Source of the DNA: Ensifer sp. LC163
GTDB lineage: Bacteria > Pseudomonadota > Alphaproteobacteria > Rhizobiales > Rhizobiaceae
NCBI RefSeq assembly: GCF_001695855.1
Contig: NZ_MBSS01000015.1
Location: 1-64,000 of the forward strand
Direction: 5' to 3'
Length of the DNA stretch: 64,000 nucleotides
Made by a program: the position numbers and the translations under genes. The notes beneath the pieces are model-generated. The model was not told the origin of the DNA. It searched no databases and saw only the letters and a program-made list of their open reading frames with translations. Positions within the stretch are counted from its first letter, which is position 1, and each line of letters opens with the position of its first letter. Of this stretch, positions 61,234-64,000 are shown one piece after another.

Positions 61234-62456
61234 GCGCGTTCGACGCAGATGTCCTCGTCGGCGGCGGCGGGCCTTCCGGCGTAGCGGCGGCAATCGAGCT
61301 TCGCCGGCAGGGCACGAAACGCGTCGTCCTGCTCGATCGCGAACCGGCACTCGGCGGCGCCACGCGCCACTGCAGCCATTCGCCCTTCGGCATGATCGAA
61401 TTCGGACGGGTCTATTTCGGCGCCGCCTACGGCCGCAAGCTGACGCGGGAAGCGGAAAAGGCTGGCATCGAGATCCGTACGGGCCACTCCGTGGTCGAGC
61501 TTGCAGACGACGGCTCGCTCCTCGTCGCCTCCGGGCGCTGTCTCGAGCGGCTCACAGCGCAGCGCGTGGTCGTCACCACCGGCGCGCGGGAAAAGCCGCG
61601 CTCCGCCCGACTGATTTCCGGCGACCGGCCGATCGGCGTCGTCACCACGGGCACGTTGCAGTCCTATCTCGCCTTTCACGGGTTGCTGCCGTTCCAGCGA
61701 CCGCTGATCGTCGGCTCGGAGCTCGTCTCGCTCTCGGCGGTGCTGACCTGCCTGACGCACGGCGCAAGGCCCGTTGCGATGATCGAGCCGCGCGCCCATG
61801 CGGTAGCCCGTGCACCACTCACCTGGTTCCCGACGGTGATGGGCATCCCCTTTCACCGTGGCGCCGACCTCGTCGACATCATCGGGCGCACCCGGGTCGA
61901 AGCCGTGACCATCCGCAAGCATGGCGCAACCGAGACGCTCGCGTGCGACGGCGTCCTGCTCACGGGCCAGTTCACGCCGGAATCCGCGCTGTTCCTCCAG
62001 TCGTCGATGGGCGTCGACCAAGGCAGCGCCGGACCGGTCGTCGATCAGTACGGCCGCTCGCTCAACCCGCGCTATTTTGCGGCCGGCAATGTGTTGCGCG
62101 CGGTCGAGACCGGCGGCTGGGCGTATCGCGAGGGCCGCGCCATCGCGAAAGCCGTCGCCGACGATCTTCGGCGCGAGCCCGATGCCGGCGCGGCGGTGCC
62201 CGTCACCTTCGACGCGCCGATCAAGCTCGTCGTGCCAAACATCCTGCGCCGAGCATCGGCGCCCTCGCCGGCCTTCCGGCACTTCCAACTGCGCGTGCTG
62301 CAGCGCGTGCGCGGCCGGCTCTCGCTCGAAGTCGATGGGCAGGCGGTCTGGCAGGCGGGCGGCACCTGGATGCCCGAGCGGCGGGTGCTCGTGCCCATTC
62401 CGCCGGCAGCACCACAGGCGCAGCACGTCCATTTTCGTTTCAGGGAGGAAGAGTAA
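61230..62456 (+). CDS. FAD-dependent NAD(P)-type oxidoreductase, partner subunit
   Basis: 408 residues. FAD motif ADVLVGGGGPSGVAAAIELR, RHCSHSPFGMIEFGRVYFG, TTGAREKPRSARLISG and the late FAD segment YFAAGNVLRAVETGGWAYRE. It resembles the NADH-oxidoreductase-like A subunits of opine/proline-type dehydrogenases and GlpB-position proteins. Its placement, coupled by four-base overlap to the GlpA-like gene and directly before a kinase, suggests a two-subunit dehydrogenase with the upstream protein. The C-terminal 100 residues are less conserved. Substrate not known. Confidence 0.85.
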   Translation: MSAFDADVLVGGGGPSGVAAAIELRRQGTKRVVLLDREPALGGATRHCSHSPFGMIEFGRVYFGAAYGRKLTREAEKAGIEIRTGHSVVELADDGSLLVASGRCLERLTAQRVVVTTGAREKPRSARLISGDRPIGVVTTGTLQSYLAFHGLLPFQRPLIVGSELVSLSAVLTCLTHGARPVAMIEPRAHAVARAPLTWFPTVMGIPFHRGADLVDIIGRTRVEAVTIRKHGATETLACDGVLLTGQFTPESALFLQSSMGVDQGSAGPVVDQYGRSLNPRYFAAGNVLRAVETGGWAYREGRAIAKAVADDLRREPDAGAAVPVTFDAPIKLVVPNILRRASAPSPAFRHFQLRVLQRVRGRLSLEVDGQAVWQAGGTWMPERRVLVPIPPAAPQAQHVHFRFREEE

Positions 62457-63851
62457 ATGCGGGTTGCCGCCATAGACCAGGGCACAACGTCCACCCGTTG
62501 CCTCGTCATCGAGGACGGGGGCGGGTGGAGCGTCGCCGGTACGCGCCGTCACGCTCAGCATCATCCGGCGCCGGGCTGGGTGGAGCACGACCCGGAGGAG
62601 CTGCTGCGCAATATCGAAGCCGTGCTGGCAAGCGCGGGCGCTGTCGATGCCATAGGCATCTCCAACCAGGGCGAAAGCTGCCTCGCCTGGGACGGCGAGA
62701 CCGGCAAGCCGCTGTCGCCCGTCATCGTCTGGCAGGATTCGCGCACGACAGCCAATCTCGCCGCGCTGCCGCCGGCGGCGGAGGTACGGTCGAAAGCCGT
62801 CTGCGGCCTGCCGCTCGATCCATATTTTTCCGCAAGCAAGCTCGCCTGGCTGGTCAAGCACCTACCCGCCGTCGGCGCTGCCCTTGAGGCCGGCCGCCTG
62901 CGGCTCGGCACGACGGACGCCTTTTTTCTCGACCGGCTGTGCGGCACCTTCCGCACCGATCTGGCCACGGCCTCACGTACCGGCCTGCTCGATCTTTCAA
63001 CCGGCAGCTGGAGCGAGGAGATGTGTGCGCTGCACGGCGTCCCGCGCCAGTGCCTGCCGGAGATTGCCGTCGTCGATGCCGGCTTCGGGCAGATCGACGG
63101 AACGCCGGTCAAAGTGTCGATCGTCGACCAGCAGGCGGCCCTCTTCGGCCATGATTGCCGTAAACCCGGCGATTGCACGATCACCTTCGGCACCGGCGCC
63201 TTCCTGCTAGCGATCGTAGGCGAACGGCGCCCGCCTCAATCCGATCTGCTGCCGACCATTGCTTGGCACCGCCGGGGCGAAGGGCCGACATTCGCGATCG
63301 AAGGCGGCGTCTATGATGCCGGCTCGGCGCTCGAATGGGCGCGCAACATCGGCCTGTTCTCGGCAATGGAGGAACTCGGCAGTTTCGAGGGGCCTTCGGC
63401 CCTCAGCCGCGGCATCGTGTTCGTGCCCGCCCTTTCCGGTCTTGCCGCTCCCTATTGGGATCGCCAGGCCGCACCGCTCTTCATCGGCATGGACCACGCG
63501 ACGGACCGGCGCGACCTCGTGCGCGCGGTGCTCGAAGGAATCGCAATGCTGACGGTCGGCCTCATCGAGGCGGCCGCGAAGGTGGGCGAACTGGGGCCGA
63601 GCATCTCCATCGACGGCGGCCTCTCGCAGAGCGCCTATTTCGCCCAATTTCTCGCCTCGGCGAGCAACCGCTCGATCACGGTGGCGCCCATGCACGAGCT
63701 GACGGCCCTCGGCCTTGCAGAACTCTGCGGGGTCGATGTCAGGGGTGCGCGCACCGCGGCGAGGACGTTCCGGCCGGACGGCACGGTCGGTGCTGACGAT
63801 CATCTGCGCTTTGCCCGCGCCATCGAACGGGCGCGGGCCTGGCGGCATTAA
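62457..63851 (+). CDS. FGGY-family carbohydrate kinase (glycerol-kinase-like)
   Basis: 464 residues. FGGY_N begins VAAIDQGTTSTRCLVIEDGG with the ATP-binding D-x-G-T-T-S, includes GISNQGESCLAWD and VIVWQDSRTTANLAA. FGGY_C has FGTGAFLLAIVGERRPP and SISIDGGLSQSAYFAQFLAS. It is a little shorter than glycerol kinase (about 500), so it may act on another polyol or sugar. The ATG follows the stop of the previous gene directly. Phosphorylation here and oxidation by the two FAD proteins would form a pathway under the DeoR regulator. Confidence 0.9.
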   Translation: MRVAAIDQGTTSTRCLVIEDGGGWSVAGTRRHAQHHPAPGWVEHDPEELLRNIEAVLASAGAVDAIGISNQGESCLAWDGETGKPLSPVIVWQDSRTTANLAALPPAAEVRSKAVCGLPLDPYFSASKLAWLVKHLPAVGAALEAGRLRLGTTDAFFLDRLCGTFRTDLATASRTGLLDLSTGSWSEEMCALHGVPRQCLPEIAVVDAGFGQIDGTPVKVSIVDQQAALFGHDCRKPGDCTITFGTGAFLLAIVGERRPPQSDLLPTIAWHRRGEGPTFAIEGGVYDAGSALEWARNIGLFSAMEELGSFEGPSALSRGIVFVPALSGLAAPYWDRQAAPLFIGMDHATDRRDLVRAVLEGIAMLTVGLIEAAAKVGELGPSISIDGGLSQSAYFAQFLASASNRSITVAPMHELTALGLAELCGVDVRGARTAARTFRPDGTVGADDHLRFARAIERARAWRH

Positions 63852-63889
63852 CGCCGTCGCCACGCCACAAGAACAACATGGAGTTTTAC

Positions 63890-64000
63890 ATGCGAAAAAT
63901 CTTTCTCGCATGCCCCTACGGGCATACGGACAAAGCCGTCGTGGAGCGGCGCTTCGACATCTCGAACGCGGTGGCTGCCCGCATCGTGCGCAACGGCGCC
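63890..64000 (+). CDS. DUF1937-family protein, start only (cut by window edge)
   Basis: The visible 37 codons read MRKIFLACPYGHTDKAVVER then RFDISNAVAARIVRNGA. The Y-x-A/G-x-P-Y-x-H start and following helix match DUF1937/nucleoside-2-deoxyribosyltransferase-like folds. ATG 63890 has GGAG at 63880-63883; an in-frame ATG at 63878 is less well placed. It lies 38 bases after the kinase gene and is probably the fourth gene of that operon. Confidence 0.7.
   Translation, partial: MRKIFLACPYGHTDKAVVERRFDISNAVAARIVRNGA

Noticed and set aside
1-64000. CRISPR arrays, tRNA, rRNA and replication or partition genes
   Set aside because: I looked for regular short repeats with spacers, cloverleaf-type ends and Rep/Par motifs and saw none that I can support.

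Overview
The window looks like an accessory segment of a large replicon (megaplasmid or chromid) of a Rhizobiales bacterium, most likely Rhizobiaceae of the Sinorhizobium/Ensifer/Rhizobium type. The basis is protein-level recognition: paired polyamine-type ABC importers, a Puu-type putrescine pathway, two tandem Ku genes with a three-domain LigD, an AttE-H-like module, betaine-type Rieske demethylase genes and many IS6, ISL3, IS21, IS110 and IS5 relics. No replication, conjugation, rRNA, tRNA or CRISPR locus was seen.

Layout. 1-16.4 kb is a patchwork of decayed genes between short intact units. Relics: prepilin peptidase/EAL, PhaE-like, universal stress protein, histidine-kinase tail, IS6, IS21 istB, IS5, amidohydrolase tail, penicillin-acylase tail and ISL3. 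Intact units: ProQ/FinO-like protein, cold-shock protein, Rnk-like factor, Rieske-FAD reductase, TalC-type transaldolase, DUF488, a LysR regulator, a Tat-exported amidohydrolase, and a cupredoxin/DUF4142/ECF-sigma cluster. 16.4-21.4 kb is an ABC importer operon ending in a cytosolic amidohydrolase of the cytosine-deaminase type. 21.9-23.4 kb holds a broken flavin monooxygenase cut by an IS6 element.

23.4-36 kb is a long minus-strand operon for putrescine-type compounds: four ABC importer genes, a YtcJ-like amidohydrolase, an aldehyde dehydrogenase (PuuC role), PuuA, PuuB, N-carbamoylputrescine amidase and a glutamine amidotransferase (possible PuuD role). A divergent GntR/FCD regulator sits at the head. 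The pathway would run from import, or from N-carbamoylputrescine, through gamma-glutamyl intermediates to GABA. 36-41.3 kb carries non-homologous end joining genes (two Ku, one LigD). 41.7-45.9 kb is an ABC ATPase / FtsX permease / AttH-CrtC lipocalin operon. An intact ISL3 element follows (46.4-48.1 kb).

48.3-54 kb is a betaine-type N-demethylation unit: GcvA-like LysR, Rieske oxygenase, its reductase, and a dimethylglycine/sarcosine-dehydrogenase-like enzyme. 54.4-56.5 kb has an EamA permease and a 2-aminoethylphosphonate-type binding protein with an in-frame TGA. After a frameshifted IS110 copy, 58.8-64 kb is a glycerol-like catabolic operon: divergent DeoR regulator, frameshifted FAD/[2Fe-2S] dehydrogenase, second FAD oxidoreductase, FGGY kinase, and a DUF1937 gene running off the edge. 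Two inverted-repeat operator candidates lie in its divergent promoter.

The most informative new signals are a motif (TATTCGGATAC) shared by the promoters of both polyamine-type ABC operons, a perfect 18-bp palindrome beside the second, a 115-bp repeat present twice about 9.8 kb apart, and single-lesion pseudogenes inside otherwise intact catabolic operons. All functional calls are by eye from translated sequence; no database search was run.
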